In this document: positions 1 to 7,754 of the stretch, piece by piece
Layout: every line of letters begins with the position of its first letter
Numbering within the stretch: the stretch's first letter is position 1
Assembly (NCBI GenBank): GCA_900765465.1
Contig: CAAFRM010000346.1
Coordinates: 1-15,190, forward strand
From: an uncultured Prevotella sp.
Lineage (GTDB): Bacteria > Bacteroidota > Bacteroidia > Bacteroidales > Bacteroidaceae
Direction of reading: 5' to 3'
Length of the DNA stretch: 15,190 bases
Translations under genes and position numbers: made by a program
Notes under the pieces: generated by a model
Seen by the model: only the letters and a program-made list of their open reading frames with translations
Told to the model about the DNA's origin: nothing
The model's database searches: none

Positions 1-410
1 AACATCAGGAAACCGATGTCGTGATCATAACATGGGCGATAGGCAATGCCTCGAAGACTGTTCGTATAGCCTTCGGCTGCCGTTCTAACGGCGTTATCGC
101 CAAAGAGCTGATAGTCCATCCAGAGGATGCCAGGCCAGAAGCCGTCACACCACTCCTCGGCTGTTGCCTTACGGCAGTTCCATCCCTTCCGCTTATCCCC
201 CTTGAGGATATTACGAGGCTCCATCGTGTAGTCGAAAGAGCCATCCTTCTGTTTCAACTCAGCCAAAGCTCGGCTTACCTGCTTGTGGCAGTATTGCAAC
301 TGCTTATTCACATCAAGCCCCTGCTTTGCATCGAGCTTGCTCTGTGCCATCATGCCGTTCGCAAGGAACAAGGCAGATACAAAAAAAAGTATTTTTCCTA
401 TTTTCATCAT
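1..410 (-). CDS. GH88 unsaturated glucuronyl hydrolase, N-terminal part (cut by window edge)
   Basis: Only the first 136 codons are in the window; the gene continues past base 1. The protein begins with a Sec signal peptide (hydrophobic core at residues 6-20, likely cut after MMA at 22), so a periplasmic location is likely. Residues 90-100 (GFWPGILWMDY) and 129-134 (DHDIGF) match the start of the GH88 alpha6/alpha6 barrel, and the second block carries the region of a catalytic aspartate. GH88 enzymes remove the 4,5-unsaturated uronic acid that polysaccharide lyases leave at non-reducing ends. This suits the lyase at 2900-4297 on the same strand, although a two-gene unit and an ATPase fragment lie between them. 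GH105 is a related alternative, but the segment looks more like GH88. There are two adjacent ATG codons; the first was taken. I see no clear promoter between 411 and 500. Confidence 0.85.
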   Translation of the reverse strand, partial: MMKIGKILFFVSALFLANGMMAQSKLDAKQGLDVNKQLQYCHKQVSRALAELKQKDGSFDYTMEPRNILKGDKRKGWNCRKATAEEWCDGFWPGILWMDYQLFGDNAVRTAAEGYTNSLRGIAYRPCYDHDIGFLM

Positions 411-501
411 AATTCATTTATTATCAATACGAATGAAATAGGAAGATTACTTAAACTGGTTAGTATTTGAGTAATAAGGAAGCACAGCTATTGTTTGTTA
501 T

Positions 502-526
502 ATGTTAAAAACATGCTTATAAGCAT
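502..526. promoter_or_regulatory. Tandem palindromes in promoter region of ATPase fragment
   Basis: Two inverted repeats lie side by side. The first is ATGTT-AAA-AACAT at 502-514. The second is the perfect 14-base palindrome ATGCTTATAAGCAT at 513-526, sharing AT with the first. They cover the -33 region of the plus-strand promoter whose -7 box is at 535-542, so they are placed like an operator. No regulator is identified. Confidence 0.5.
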
Positions 527-534
527 ATTTTTAT

Positions 535-542
535 TATATTTG
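535..542 (+). promoter_or_regulatory. Bacteroidetes -7 box for ATPase fragment
   Basis: TATATTTG followed by CA matches the TAnnTTTG element of the Bacteroidetes primary sigma factor. It lies 22 bases before the ATG at 565, giving a short leader. No good TTTG lies at the expected -33 position, where the palindrome sits instead. Confidence 0.55.
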
Positions 543-564
543 CACTCAAAAAGAAGAGACCATT

Positions 565-831
565 ATGCTTATCGGAAGAGAAAAAGAAATAAAAACATTA
601 CAGAAGGCCTATCACTCAGAATACTCTGAGTTTGTGGCAGATTATGGGCGACGACGCATCGGGAAGACTTTCCTTATCAGAGAGGCTTTCAACTATCAGT
701 TTGCCCTTCAGCATACAAGTGTGTATAAAGAAACACTCAAGAAACAACTTCGCAACTTCAGAGATGCCCTAAAAGACCAAGAAGTCGATTCTCCTAACAA
801 TAATTACGACAAATGGCGTGACACACAATGA
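565..831 (+). pseudogene. Truncated AAA-type ATPase (DUF234/archaeal-ATPase-like) N-terminal fragment
   Basis: The 88 residues begin MLIGREKEIKTLQKAY and include a Walker A loop, GRRRIGKT, at about residues 28-35, followed by FLIREAFNYQF. This is the conserved N-terminus of the Bacteroidetes and archaeal ATP-binding proteins often annotated as ATPase/DUF234, which are usually about 370-400 residues. Here the reading frame leaves the family-like sequence after about residue 72 and stops at 88. Walker B, the sensor motifs and the C-terminal domain are absent, and nothing resembling them follows in the next 90 bases. It is the only plus-strand gene in the window, and it sits between the PUL body and GH88. 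Its promoter region seems intact. I read it as a deletion remnant; a functional short protein is possible but less likely. Confidence 0.7.
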
Positions 832-844
832 ATATTGGAATCAA

Positions 845-888
845 AATCCCTCGTCCCAAATCTAAAAATGAGATAGGAACGAGGGATT
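845..888 (-). terminator. Probable terminator of the 539-aa/59-aa unit
   Basis: Inverted arms AATCCCTCGTCCC (845-857) and GGAACGAGGGATT (876-888) pair at 12 of 13 positions around an 18-base loop. Read on the minus strand the stem is followed by TTGATT, a weak T tract. Read on the plus strand it is followed by ACTATAGG, so termination of minus-strand transcription is more plausible. It starts 30 bases after the stop codon of the 59-residue gene. Confidence 0.55.
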
Positions 889-918
889 ACTATAGGGGTA
901 TTTCAACTAGTTATGCTA

Positions 919-1098
919 TTATTCTTCTTCATTCCAAAGAGAGAAGCTTGGGCGAGAATTAACCACTAAGTCTCCATAGTCATCGGAATCGAAACTACCT
1001 TCGCTATTACTAACGCTTACACCAGACGCAGCCAAAATAGGAGCGGACTTTTCTACTGAAAAGACTTGCACCTTAGGTGCTATATACTTCTTTTTCAT
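919..1098 (-). CDS. Small Prevotella-type protein of unknown function, 59 aa
   Basis: The ORF starts MKKKYIAPKVQVFSVEKSAP, continues ILAASGVSVSNSEG, and ends in the acidic stretch NEEE. The basic start (MKKKYIAPKV), the central hydrophobic LAASG and the Asp/Glu-rich tail with a Trp near the end are a layout I recognise from many small Prevotella/Bacteroidales proteins of unknown role. There is no long hydrophobic core, so it is not a classical Sec substrate. It begins 20 bases after the stop of the 539-residue secreted protein and is probably cotranscribed with it; a hairpin at 845-888 follows. A peptide precursor or a partner of the upstream protein are both possible. No function is assigned. 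Coding status rests on the family-like pattern, the operon position and the terminator after it. Confidence 0.7.
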   Translation of the reverse strand: MKKKYIAPKVQVFSVEKSAPILAASGVSVSNSEGSFDSDDYGDLVVNSRPSFSLWNEEE

Positions 1099-1118
1099 GA
1101 CTTTCTACGTTTTAATGA

Positions 1119-2738
1119 TCACTTAATGATTTTCTTACCATTGTGGATATAGATACCATGAGGGAGATTGTTAGGATTCATCTTCACACCCTGCAAGTTA
1201 TAGTATGCTCCATCCTCCTTCTTAACTGTCTGCACATTTGAGATGCCAGTAGTGCTTGAGTTACCATCCAAAGAGAAGGTTACGGCATTGGCTGCCTGAG
1301 TCTGATTTGCCAAAGAAAGGAATGCACGATAATAGGTTGCATTTACATTATCACCCATCTTCATGAAAGAAGTTGCTGTCTGATCCAAGCCATAACAGTT
1401 GCTGTAAGTAGAAGGTACTTCTTTAACGAAAGAACCAACAAACTTATTGCCACTTGCATCTTCAGCTTCCTTGTAACCAGAGATATCATCCAACAAATTA
1501 GGAGTTTTAGCTGCAGAAATCATATACAAGCCTGCCTCTTCTGCCTTAATCAGCATAGGAGTACCAGCTGAAATGGTGCCTGTAGCTATCTTAAAGTTGG
1601 CATTGCCATTGGCGTATGCATCAAATGTATATGCAGTAAGACCAAGACTGGTCAAGGCTTCTGCATCAACATCGAAAGGAAGAACGCAAGAGTTGTTGCC
1701 TGCCTTGAAGTTGCGAGTGAAAGAATAGGCTTTTACGCTTTTATTTCCATCAGTCGTTGCCTCAACTTCACTTGGAGCCACACCATCCTTATAGGCTGTG
1801 TAAGTTGAATTAACAAATGCTACCTTCTGATTCTCTGTTGGGAACAACTTATATTGATCTGCCTGTAGCAAAATAGAATTAAATGTCAAGTCCTTGAATG
1901 CATCTGCTTTTATTGCAGATGTTTCGCCAGACAAGTTCATGTTGCGATAGTCCAACTTCGTATATTGAGAAGGCATACCTTGAAGAGTACGAGCTCGTAG
2001 ATAATTGTAAGCCAAGGTTGTTTGTTTATCCTTGTTTTTAACCTTTACGGTATTTACACCACTACCTGTAAATGATTCCACCTCGCAATATTGAGACTTA
2101 GTAAATCGCCAGCCATTGCTACCAGCCAAATCTGAATACTCAGTCAAAATATCACCAAGAGTATAGAAACCGATGTTATAGATTTCTATATCTGCACCAT
2201 TATCCAAAGCAGCATTTGGCTGGAGATAGAAAGAAGCCTCAGAAGCTGAAATTGACTCATTATTATATAAATACTGGATGATCTCATCAACAGCCTTAAC
2301 ATCAGATTCTTTATTACCTCGCAGATCCAATATGTTGAAAACGGTCAATTGATGACCATTTACATCCTTGTTGAAACCCAAGAGAGAACCACTCTTGTTG
2401 ACAAGTTTTGTATTGTCTTCTCCAACAGTCAGGTGATTCAACTTCTTAGTTTTACTAAAAATCGTATTTGCCTCAATAACAACAAAGGTCTGGCCATTAT
2501 TCATAGCCATAGCCTCACCAGGAGTCAAAGTAAGCTTAATCTCATTAGCACCTGTTCCTGCAATTTTAACTACTCCTCCATCAAAAGTTGGTGTAACAGT
2601 GGCTTTATTAGCTTCTACAGCAATCTTGCTCGTTTCCAAGCACTTTGTCAACCATTTAACACCCTCTGCTTGCATTGGCATGCTCAATGCCAAGAAAGCT
2701 GCGCCCACAAAGGCATGAAGTAAATTCTGTTTCATCAT
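1119..2738 (-). CDS. Secreted Prevotella protein of unknown function, 539 aa
   Basis: The protein has a clear signal peptide (MMKQNLLHAFVGAAFLALSM, cut near MQA-EG at 24-25). The body is rich in Thr, Asn and Ala with a beta-strand-like pattern. The last 30 residues (YYNLQGVKMNP ... GIYIHNGKKIIK, about 510-539) match a C-terminal motif common in exported Prevotella proteins, reminiscent of type IX secretion tails but not the standard CTD. I find no glycosidase, lyase or peptidase motif. It has its own promoter (2785-2778) and is cut off from the PUL by the terminator at 2829-2867, so it is a separate unit, followed after 20 bases by the 59-residue gene. It may be a surface or extracellular structural or binding protein; this is inference. 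The ATG-ATG start at 2738 fits the signal peptide. Confidence 0.85.
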   Translation of the reverse strand: MMKQNLLHAFVGAAFLALSMPMQAEGVKWLTKCLETSKIAVEANKATVTPTFDGGVVKIAGTGANEIKLTLTPGEAMAMNNGQTFVVIEANTIFSKTKKLNHLTVGEDNTKLVNKSGSLLGFNKDVNGHQLTVFNILDLRGNKESDVKAVDEIIQYLYNNESISASEASFYLQPNAALDNGADIEIYNIGFYTLGDILTEYSDLAGSNGWRFTKSQYCEVESFTGSGVNTVKVKNKDKQTTLAYNYLRARTLQGMPSQYTKLDYRNMNLSGETSAIKADAFKDLTFNSILLQADQYKLFPTENQKVAFVNSTYTAYKDGVAPSEVEATTDGNKSVKAYSFTRNFKAGNNSCVLPFDVDAEALTSLGLTAYTFDAYANGNANFKIATGTISAGTPMLIKAEEAGLYMISAAKTPNLLDDISGYKEAEDASGNKFVGSFVKEVPSTYSNCYGLDQTATSFMKMGDNVNATYYRAFLSLANQTQAANAVTFSLDGNSSTTGISNVQTVKKEDGAYYNLQGVKMNPNNLPHGIYIHNGKKIIK

Positions 2739-2777
2739 TTTGTTCTTTTTAAGTTATTAAAATCATTTGTTTCTTTA

Positions 2778-2785
2778 CAAAATTA
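2778..2785 (-). promoter_or_regulatory. -7 box for the 539-aa/59-aa unit
   Basis: On the minus strand this reads TAATTTTG, an exact TAnnTTTG match. It lies about 40 bases before the ATG at 2738, with an A/T-rich leader between. The -33 element is poor: only TTTTCC is found near the expected place. It follows directly on the terminator of the upstream operon, as expected for a new transcription unit. Confidence 0.5.
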
Positions 2786-2828
2786 CGGATGCATACCCTC
2801 CCTTACGTATTGGAAAATAAGTTTTTTT

Positions 2829-2867
2829 AAAAAAAAGGTGTACCCTCATATCAATGAAAGGCACACC
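2829..2867 (-). terminator. Intrinsic terminator of the SusCD/lyase operon
   Basis: On the minus strand GGTGTGCC (2867-2860) pairs with GGTACACC (2844-2837), 8 pairs with one G-T wobble. TCAT/ATGA can extend the pairing into the loop. Eight Ts follow at once (2836-2829). It lies 33 bases after the stop of the lyase gene. This is the best terminator in the window and marks the end of the PUL operon. Confidence 0.85.
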
Positions 2868-2899
2868 CTACTATAAACGCTCTATTACAACTTTAAACT

Positions 2900-4297
2900 T
2901 TAGCGATACAGCATCAAGGTACTCCAACCCAACTGGTCGAAGGCTCCAGAATTGCTGCCATATCTGTCATCACCAGGGCCGCACTCAGGGCGCAGCTTAT
3001 CTGCCATCTGCTTTACATAGATGAAACCCGAAGTCAAGCCTTTCACCTTGGCATAATGATTATAGTAGATTTCCCAACCTGGGCGAACGCTACCTCGACC
3101 ACTGTCATCAGCTAAAGAGGTATGGATGGCACTATGATTCTTGTCACGGCAAGTACAATCCACGCAATATTCCAAGCGGTTGAAAGGCATATTGGATGCA
3201 GCTACGAGCCACTGACCATTCTTGTTGGCATTGTCTGAGCCATTGCGGAGGTTGCTCAAAGCCACATACTCACCGAGTTTCAATAGCGCATTGTCGTTGG
3301 CACTGAAGAAGTCGAGCTTTGCGGCATCGGCATTGAGCTTGTTCTGCTCATAAAGAGAGTAAGCCATCTGTGCCAAGTTGGCTGTCGCCATTGCCGACAT
3401 CTGTGCGTGTCCTTGGTCACGACCACTCTCCTGGTCTTGTGCCAGCATCTCGCCACTACCCAATGGATCTGACAAGAAGTCGCCATTGATCAAATACTTG
3501 ATGCAGCCATTGCCTGCGCCCTTATAGAAGTAGTTGACTACATAGTTTACCATCTCGCTATTCTCTGTCAAGATACCAATTGCCATATAAGAGCACATGT
3601 TCACCAAGTCCCAGTTACTCCATTGGTGCTTGGCACACACATTGGCATCCTTATGCTCCAAGAAGCCCTTGTTCTTGGTGGCGAAGACATCGAGCATCCA
3701 CTGCTTGAACTTGCCCAAGTCGCCAGCATTCCATCCGTCGTATGCCAACATGATTTCCGCAGCACAAGCAAAGGTATAACCTTGCGCACCTGCTGCCAAT
3801 ACCTGGTTGGCATCATTGGAGGTAATTTTCTTACACTTGTTAGCCCAGGCATTCATAATTTCGATAGACTTCTTGGCATAAGCCTCATCACCTGAGAGTT
3901 TCCAAATAAGTGCAGTCTGGTAAGCCGCTGCTGCATCACGCATGACGTATGCATAGTTTTCCTTGTCGATACCAGTTCCCTTAGGGTCACCACGCACGAT
4001 GAGTTCCTGTGGTTCAGGCTCACGAGTCAATGAGGAATAAGGGCTTGTCTTCAGGGCTTGGAACTCTGCCGTTACCTCTGGAATAGTATTGCCTTCCAAC
4101 TCCGTTTTCACACGAGCGAAATCCTCAGCTGTGTACATAGCACATGGGTGATTGAAAGTATATGTCGCTTCGACATCTGGGTCTGTAGGTTCCTCAGGCA
4201 TGGTCAAGTCAACCTGTCCAAACTCATTCTCCCTACAAGAGGTTGGCAGCAGCATAAGTGCTGCCAAACCTGTGATGATTAAACTTTTCTTGTTCAT
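2900..4297 (-). CDS. Alginate-lyase-superfamily polysaccharide lyase lipoprotein (PL38/PL5-like)
   Basis: The 465-residue protein starts at the ATG at 4297; an upstream in-frame TTG at 4315 would place charged residues before the signal and is less likely. A lipoprotein signal ends in LPTSC, with the lipidated Cys at 21 followed by RENE, which fits surface display. The body matches the alginate lyase fold (alpha/alpha barrel): AAAYQTALIWKLSGDEAYAK at about 122-141, KHQWSNWDLVNM with His224, and ESGRDQGHAQM with Arg293 and His297, which I take as candidate active-site residues. Such lyases cut uronate linkages by beta-elimination. The overall look suggests PL38 (glucuronan/alginate lyases of gut Bacteroidales) more than classical PL5, but I cannot confirm the family. 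It is the last gene of the operon. The GH88 downstream supports a glucuronate-type substrate. Confidence 0.75.
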   Translation of the reverse strand: MNKKSLIITGLAALMLLPTSCRENEFGQVDLTMPEEPTDPDVEATYTFNHPCAMYTAEDFARVKTELEGNTIPEVTAEFQALKTSPYSSLTREPEPQELIVRGDPKGTGIDKENYAYVMRDAAAAYQTALIWKLSGDEAYAKKSIEIMNAWANKCKKITSNDANQVLAAGAQGYTFACAAEIMLAYDGWNAGDLGKFKQWMLDVFATKNKGFLEHKDANVCAKHQWSNWDLVNMCSYMAIGILTENSEMVNYVVNYFYKGAGNGCIKYLINGDFLSDPLGSGEMLAQDQESGRDQGHAQMSAMATANLAQMAYSLYEQNKLNADAAKLDFFSANDNALLKLGEYVALSNLRNGSDNANKNGQWLVAASNMPFNRLEYCVDCTCRDKNHSAIHTSLADDSGRGSVRPGWEIYYNHYAKVKGLTSGFIYVKQMADKLRPECGPGDDRYGSNSGAFDQLGWSTLMLYR

Positions 4298-4353
4298 GAT
4301 ACTTATTTTTATCAAAATACGTATATCCTAATTTGTTTACGGCACGCCTTCGA

Positions 4354-5913
4354 TTATTTCTTCTCGAAAGTCAAGCCATCCACGTTCTTGATATAAGACT
4401 CCAGGTCATCCATGCTCTTGAAGCTCTGGAACCAGTAGAGGTTGAACTTCAACTGATGATCCACAGTCTTGATGTCAGCATGCTTCAACTGGAAGACGGT
4501 GAAAGAAATTGCCTCGTTGGTTGGGGCGATGCCGCCTGTTCCGAATGCCACCTTCGACAGGTCATATACGAAGACATGACTACCGTCTGAGCACTTATAG
4601 TCGCTTGAGTACTTGTTGTTTCCTCCACCAAGAGCCTTGAAATTCTTGCCACTCTCACTCTTACCCACAATATCGAAGTTGAGGTTACGAGATGTAATTC
4701 CTGACTCCAAATCCTTGACATCATCCATCTTCACGGCAATGATAGGATAGTTGCCGGCATGGAGAGTGACAGGCAGGTCGTACCACTTGAGGTCGGCACG
4801 CTGGTTGGTTGCGTTCTGCTTGTAAGTGGTGATGGTGAGATAACCGTCATGCCACTCATGAGAAGTAGATGTGCCGTTGCCACTCTGCTTTGCGTCATAA
4901 ATACTATAGTGGTTCTCGTTGTGGAAGGTTTCACGTATCAAACCAGCTGGGATGTTCAACTTGATAGTACTGCTCTTGCCTGTAGCAGGAGTGGTAGCTG
5001 TAATCTCCACTGTGCCGAAGCCCTTGAAGGTTACGACACCATCAGCTACGGTTGCCACGTTCTCGTCAGATGAAGTCCATACTATCTGAGATGTCGTACA
5101 TTCAGCAGGAACTGTGGTATAATTCAAATTCAAAGACTTCTCGTTCAATGCACAAACATAGCCCTTGTCGGCAGAGTAGGTCTGGTCGATGGTTACATCC
5201 TCTGGCGCTACCACCTTGCGTATGTTCACAGTCTTCTCGCCTACCACGCCAGAACCATCGAGGGCTGTGGCAATCACCTTTACAGGAGTCAAGATTGCTG
5301 AAGCCTCCTTGCCAGTCAACACACCCGTCATTGGGTCGATGCTGGCAGCATTCTCGTCATCCACGCTCCACTTCACGGTCTTGTAAGTAGAGTTGTCTGG
5401 AGCAATGGTAGCTGTCATCTGCAAGTTGTCACCAGAGTAGATTTCGTCCTTATCGGAAGTCACTGCGATACTAGTAGCTTGGCGCATCTCCTTGGAAACA
5501 ACGACTTTCAAGTTGGCATTGATACCGCTACCCTCGTACAAACCCACAGGAGCAATCTGAACGATGGAATAGCCATCACCATCCACCGCGGTAACGAGTC
5601 CGTTGTCGCTAACCGTGGCAAAGTCGTTATTAGAAGCTGACCACACGACATCCTTGGAAGTAATGTCCTCTGGAAGCATGGTATATTCCAACTGCAAGGT
5701 TTCACCCTTTACCATTGGCAAGCACTTGGCTCCTGTGGCATCTGTGTAGATGAGCAGCTGCTTATCTTGGGAGAGATTGAACTCTACAGAAGATGGGATA
5801 ACTGCAGAATAAAGGTTGCTCTGCTTGTCATCATCGCTACATGATGTCATAGATGCGGCTGCCAAGCCCAGCATCAGCATCATGGCGTATATCTTATTAT
5901 TATTTCGTTTCAT
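4354..5913 (-). CDS. Surface glycan-binding lipoprotein with Ig-like (Big_2) domains, SusE/SGBP position
   Basis: The 519-residue protein starts at the ATG at 5913 (MKRNNNKIYAMM); an in-frame TTG 24 bases upstream is less likely. The signal ends in SMTSC with Cys25, followed by SDDDK, a classic Bacteroidetes signal for lipoprotein export to the outer surface. Three bacterial Ig-like domains follow, at roughly 40-140, 147-232 and 240-322, each with the pattern of a LQLEYTMLPE-like strand, then VWSASNND/VKWSVDDEN/VWTSSDENVATV, then GLVTAV/GVLTG/GVVTFKG. The C-terminal part (about 325-519) is rich in Trp, Tyr and His and is the likely glycan-binding domain; it resembles PUL domains of the DUF4979 sort, with low certainty. 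It lies just after susD, where SGBPs normally sit. It probably captures polysaccharide at the surface for SusCD. Confidence 0.8.
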   Translation of the reverse strand: MKRNNNKIYAMMLMLGLAAASMTSCSDDDKQSNLYSAVIPSSVEFNLSQDKQLLIYTDATGAKCLPMVKGETLQLEYTMLPEDITSKDVVWSASNNDFATVSDNGLVTAVDGDGYSIVQIAPVGLYEGSGINANLKVVVSKEMRQATSIAVTSDKDEIYSGDNLQMTATIAPDNSTYKTVKWSVDDENAASIDPMTGVLTGKEASAILTPVKVIATALDGSGVVGEKTVNIRKVVAPEDVTIDQTYSADKGYVCALNEKSLNLNYTTVPAECTTSQIVWTSSDENVATVADGVVTFKGFGTVEITATTPATGKSSTIKLNIPAGLIRETFHNENHYSIYDAKQSGNGTSTSHEWHDGYLTITTYKQNATNQRADLKWYDLPVTLHAGNYPIIAVKMDDVKDLESGITSRNLNFDIVGKSESGKNFKALGGGNNKYSSDYKCSDGSHVFVYDLSKVAFGTGGIAPTNEAISFTVFQLKHADIKTVDHQLKFNLYWFQSFKSMDDLESYIKNVDGLTFEKK

Positions 5914-5958
5914 TGTCTTATTATTTTTTATGAGCAAATGAATTAACTTTCCCTTCGG

Positions 5959-5972
5959 CCGTTGACCGTTGG
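5959..5972. repeat. Short direct repeat in susD-SGBP spacer
   Basis: CCGTTG occurs twice with one base between (5959-5964 and 5966-5971). It lies in the 74-base spacer beside the ACTCTTCACTTAA repeat at 5979-5991. I see no promoter in this spacer, so the genes are probably cotranscribed. Confidence 0.4.
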
Positions 5973-5978
5973 TTCTTC

Positions 5979-5991
5979 ACTCTTCACTTAA
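5979..5991. repeat. 13-base repeat across susD stop codon (copy 2)
   Basis: ACTCTTCACTTAA on the plus strand, overlapping the susD stop codon. The identical 13 bases overlap the susC stop codon at 7782-7794. Here a partial extra unit (TTCTTCAC) precedes it. Confidence 0.6.
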
Positions 5992-7736
5992 TTCTTCTCC
6001 CATCCTGGGTTCTGACCGATATTAGGATTCAACTGCATTTGGTCGGATGGCAATGGATAGAGATAGAGCTTGTCGTCCCACTGTCGATTGTCGTAGAGGA
6101 TGATGCAACCATCTGCATCCAACTGGCGGCTTTGGTTAGCCCACAGCGACTCAAACTGAGTTCCCTTCCACTTCACGCCGAGCAAGGTTTGTGGCATTTC
6201 CACTGGAGCAGTAGCCCAACGCTTGAGGTCATCAATGCGGAAGCCCTCAAATACCAACTCTACTGTGCGCTCACGACGAATCTCCTCACGCATACTCAAG
6301 CCATTGTTATCCACTAAGGCATTGCTGAGCTTCACCATCTTAGGGTTAGAACGCTGGCGAACCAAGTTGACGCTCTTGTCAAGGTCGCTATCAGAGATTC
6401 TGCCTTGCAACTCATATACTGCCTCAGCAAAGTTGAGAAGTACCTCTGCATAACGAATCACAGGGAAGTCCATGCTCTCATATCTGTCTGCCACCTGACG
6501 CTCGACTGCCCATTTGTGAGTTTGATAGCCACTGTTGGCTGTAGCGCCCACCTCCTTGGCACGGCTCAAATCACTGTCATCCCATGCTGTACGGCAATGC
6601 TCGGCGGTATTGTCCCATACCTTAGTACCACGCTGAGCCAAGGTAGTCAACATACGGTTGTCACGATTCTGGAACTCAGAGGTTGCCTGATCATAACCCT
6701 TGAACTGGGCAGACTTCTCGATTGGCAGACCATCTTGACAAACATACATATTGGCGAGCTTGCGAGTAGGATATACGGCATTGGTGAGATAAGCCTTGGT
6801 GATGTTCAAGCCTACGCCATCTGCCAATCTATGGCGGCGAGCCAAGATATACTCAGTATTATCCTTGGTGGTCAAACCAGCAGGATTGCACTGTGCATCC
6901 TCCAAGATAAACATATAGCGATAGCTCTCTGTGCCCAACTTTTCATTGTAGAAGAGTTTGTAATGTCCTGCCTCCATCACAGCCTTGGCGGCAGTCTTGG
7001 CGGTATTGAGCAGAGAGGTGACACGCTCACTGTTCTCTGTAGCATCAGCACCCCCATTGTGGAACTTCTGCCAAGTACCCTCGAATAGAGCCACACGAGA
7101 GAGGAAAGCATTAGCTGCATCCTTGCTCAATCGTCCAGCCTCAGAAGGTGTATCAGGCAAGCCATTGGCAGCATCCTGAAGATCCTGAACACACTGGTCG
7201 ATGACCAAGCTACGATCATCACGCACGGCGTTCATCTTAGGCGAATCAATATCCACTGGCTCCGTCAAGAGAATGACATTGCCATAGAGTTGCACCAACT
7301 CAAAGTAGCAGTAAGCACGGAAGAACTTAGCCTCAGCCACTGGCACTGCGATGGATTTCTGATCACCAAAGCTAGCCGCATTCTTCAACAGCAAGTTGGT
7401 GTAATAGATATGCTGATAGAGCTTGGTATAGTTATTGTCCTTTTTTGGCACTGTATTGGTACCCTGGCTATACACATTCACGTTAGCCTCAGCCATCAAG
7501 TCGCTTCGGGTATCGCTATGAGGACCATCGCTCACGGCATACTGATAAGGATCACCACTCTGAATATCACGAGTATAGCTATAAAACTGGTTAGCGAACA
7601 ACTGGAAGTTGGAAGCTGATTTCCAAACGGTATCGTCGTTCATCTGCGCCTCTGGCGAGAAGTCCAAGCAACTGGTCATTGCCATCGCCATCATTCCCAC
7701 ACAGGCAACCTTGATTGTATTATATATCGTCTTCAT
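5988..7736 (-). CDS. SusD/RagB-family nutrient-binding outer-membrane lipoprotein
   Basis: The 582-residue protein is a full-length SusD homologue. The lipoprotein signal ends in MTSC with Cys23, then LDFSPEAQ. The TPR-rich N-terminal half includes AEAKFFRAYCYFELVQLYGN (about 134-153). The C-terminal signature MREEIRRERTVELVFEGFRI (482-501) continues with DDLKRW, and the terminal YPLPSDQMQLNPNIGQNPGW (561-580) is typical of the family. SusD proteins form a lid on the SusC barrel and bind the glycan at the cell surface. The start at 7736 fits the signal peptide. It lies 54 bases after susC, with a spacer holding two overlapping hairpins. Which sugar it binds cannot be read from the sequence. 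Confidence 0.95.
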   Translation of the reverse strand: MKTIYNTIKVACVGMMAMAMTSCLDFSPEAQMNDDTVWKSASNFQLFANQFYSYTRDIQSGDPYQYAVSDGPHSDTRSDLMAEANVNVYSQGTNTVPKKDNNYTKLYQHIYYTNLLLKNAASFGDQKSIAVPVAEAKFFRAYCYFELVQLYGNVILLTEPVDIDSPKMNAVRDDRSLVIDQCVQDLQDAANGLPDTPSEAGRLSKDAANAFLSRVALFEGTWQKFHNGGADATENSERVTSLLNTAKTAAKAVMEAGHYKLFYNEKLGTESYRYMFILEDAQCNPAGLTTKDNTEYILARRHRLADGVGLNITKAYLTNAVYPTRKLANMYVCQDGLPIEKSAQFKGYDQATSEFQNRDNRMLTTLAQRGTKVWDNTAEHCRTAWDDSDLSRAKEVGATANSGYQTHKWAVERQVADRYESMDFPVIRYAEVLLNFAEAVYELQGRISDSDLDKSVNLVRQRSNPKMVKLSNALVDNNGLSMREEIRRERTVELVFEGFRIDDLKRWATAPVEMPQTLLGVKWKGTQFESLWANQSRQLDADGCIILYDNRQWDDKLYLYPLPSDQMQLNPNIGQNPGWEKN

Positions 7737-7754
7737 AATTGAATTTCTTTATTG

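Noticed and set aside
21..470. A plus-strand frame of 149 codons at the left edge
   Set aside because: The minus strand here encodes a convincing GH88 N-terminus with a signal peptide, so this is a shadow.
4298..4315. TTG start for the lyase at 4315
   Set aside because: The ATG at 4297 begins a standard lipoprotein signal.
5914..5937. TTG start for the SGBP at 5937
   Set aside because: The ATG at 5913 directly precedes a lipoprotein signal; the extra residues add nothing recognisable.
6405..7088. A 227-codon plus-strand open frame opposite susD
   Set aside because: It is antisense to conserved SusD sequence and has no recognisable domain or promoter.
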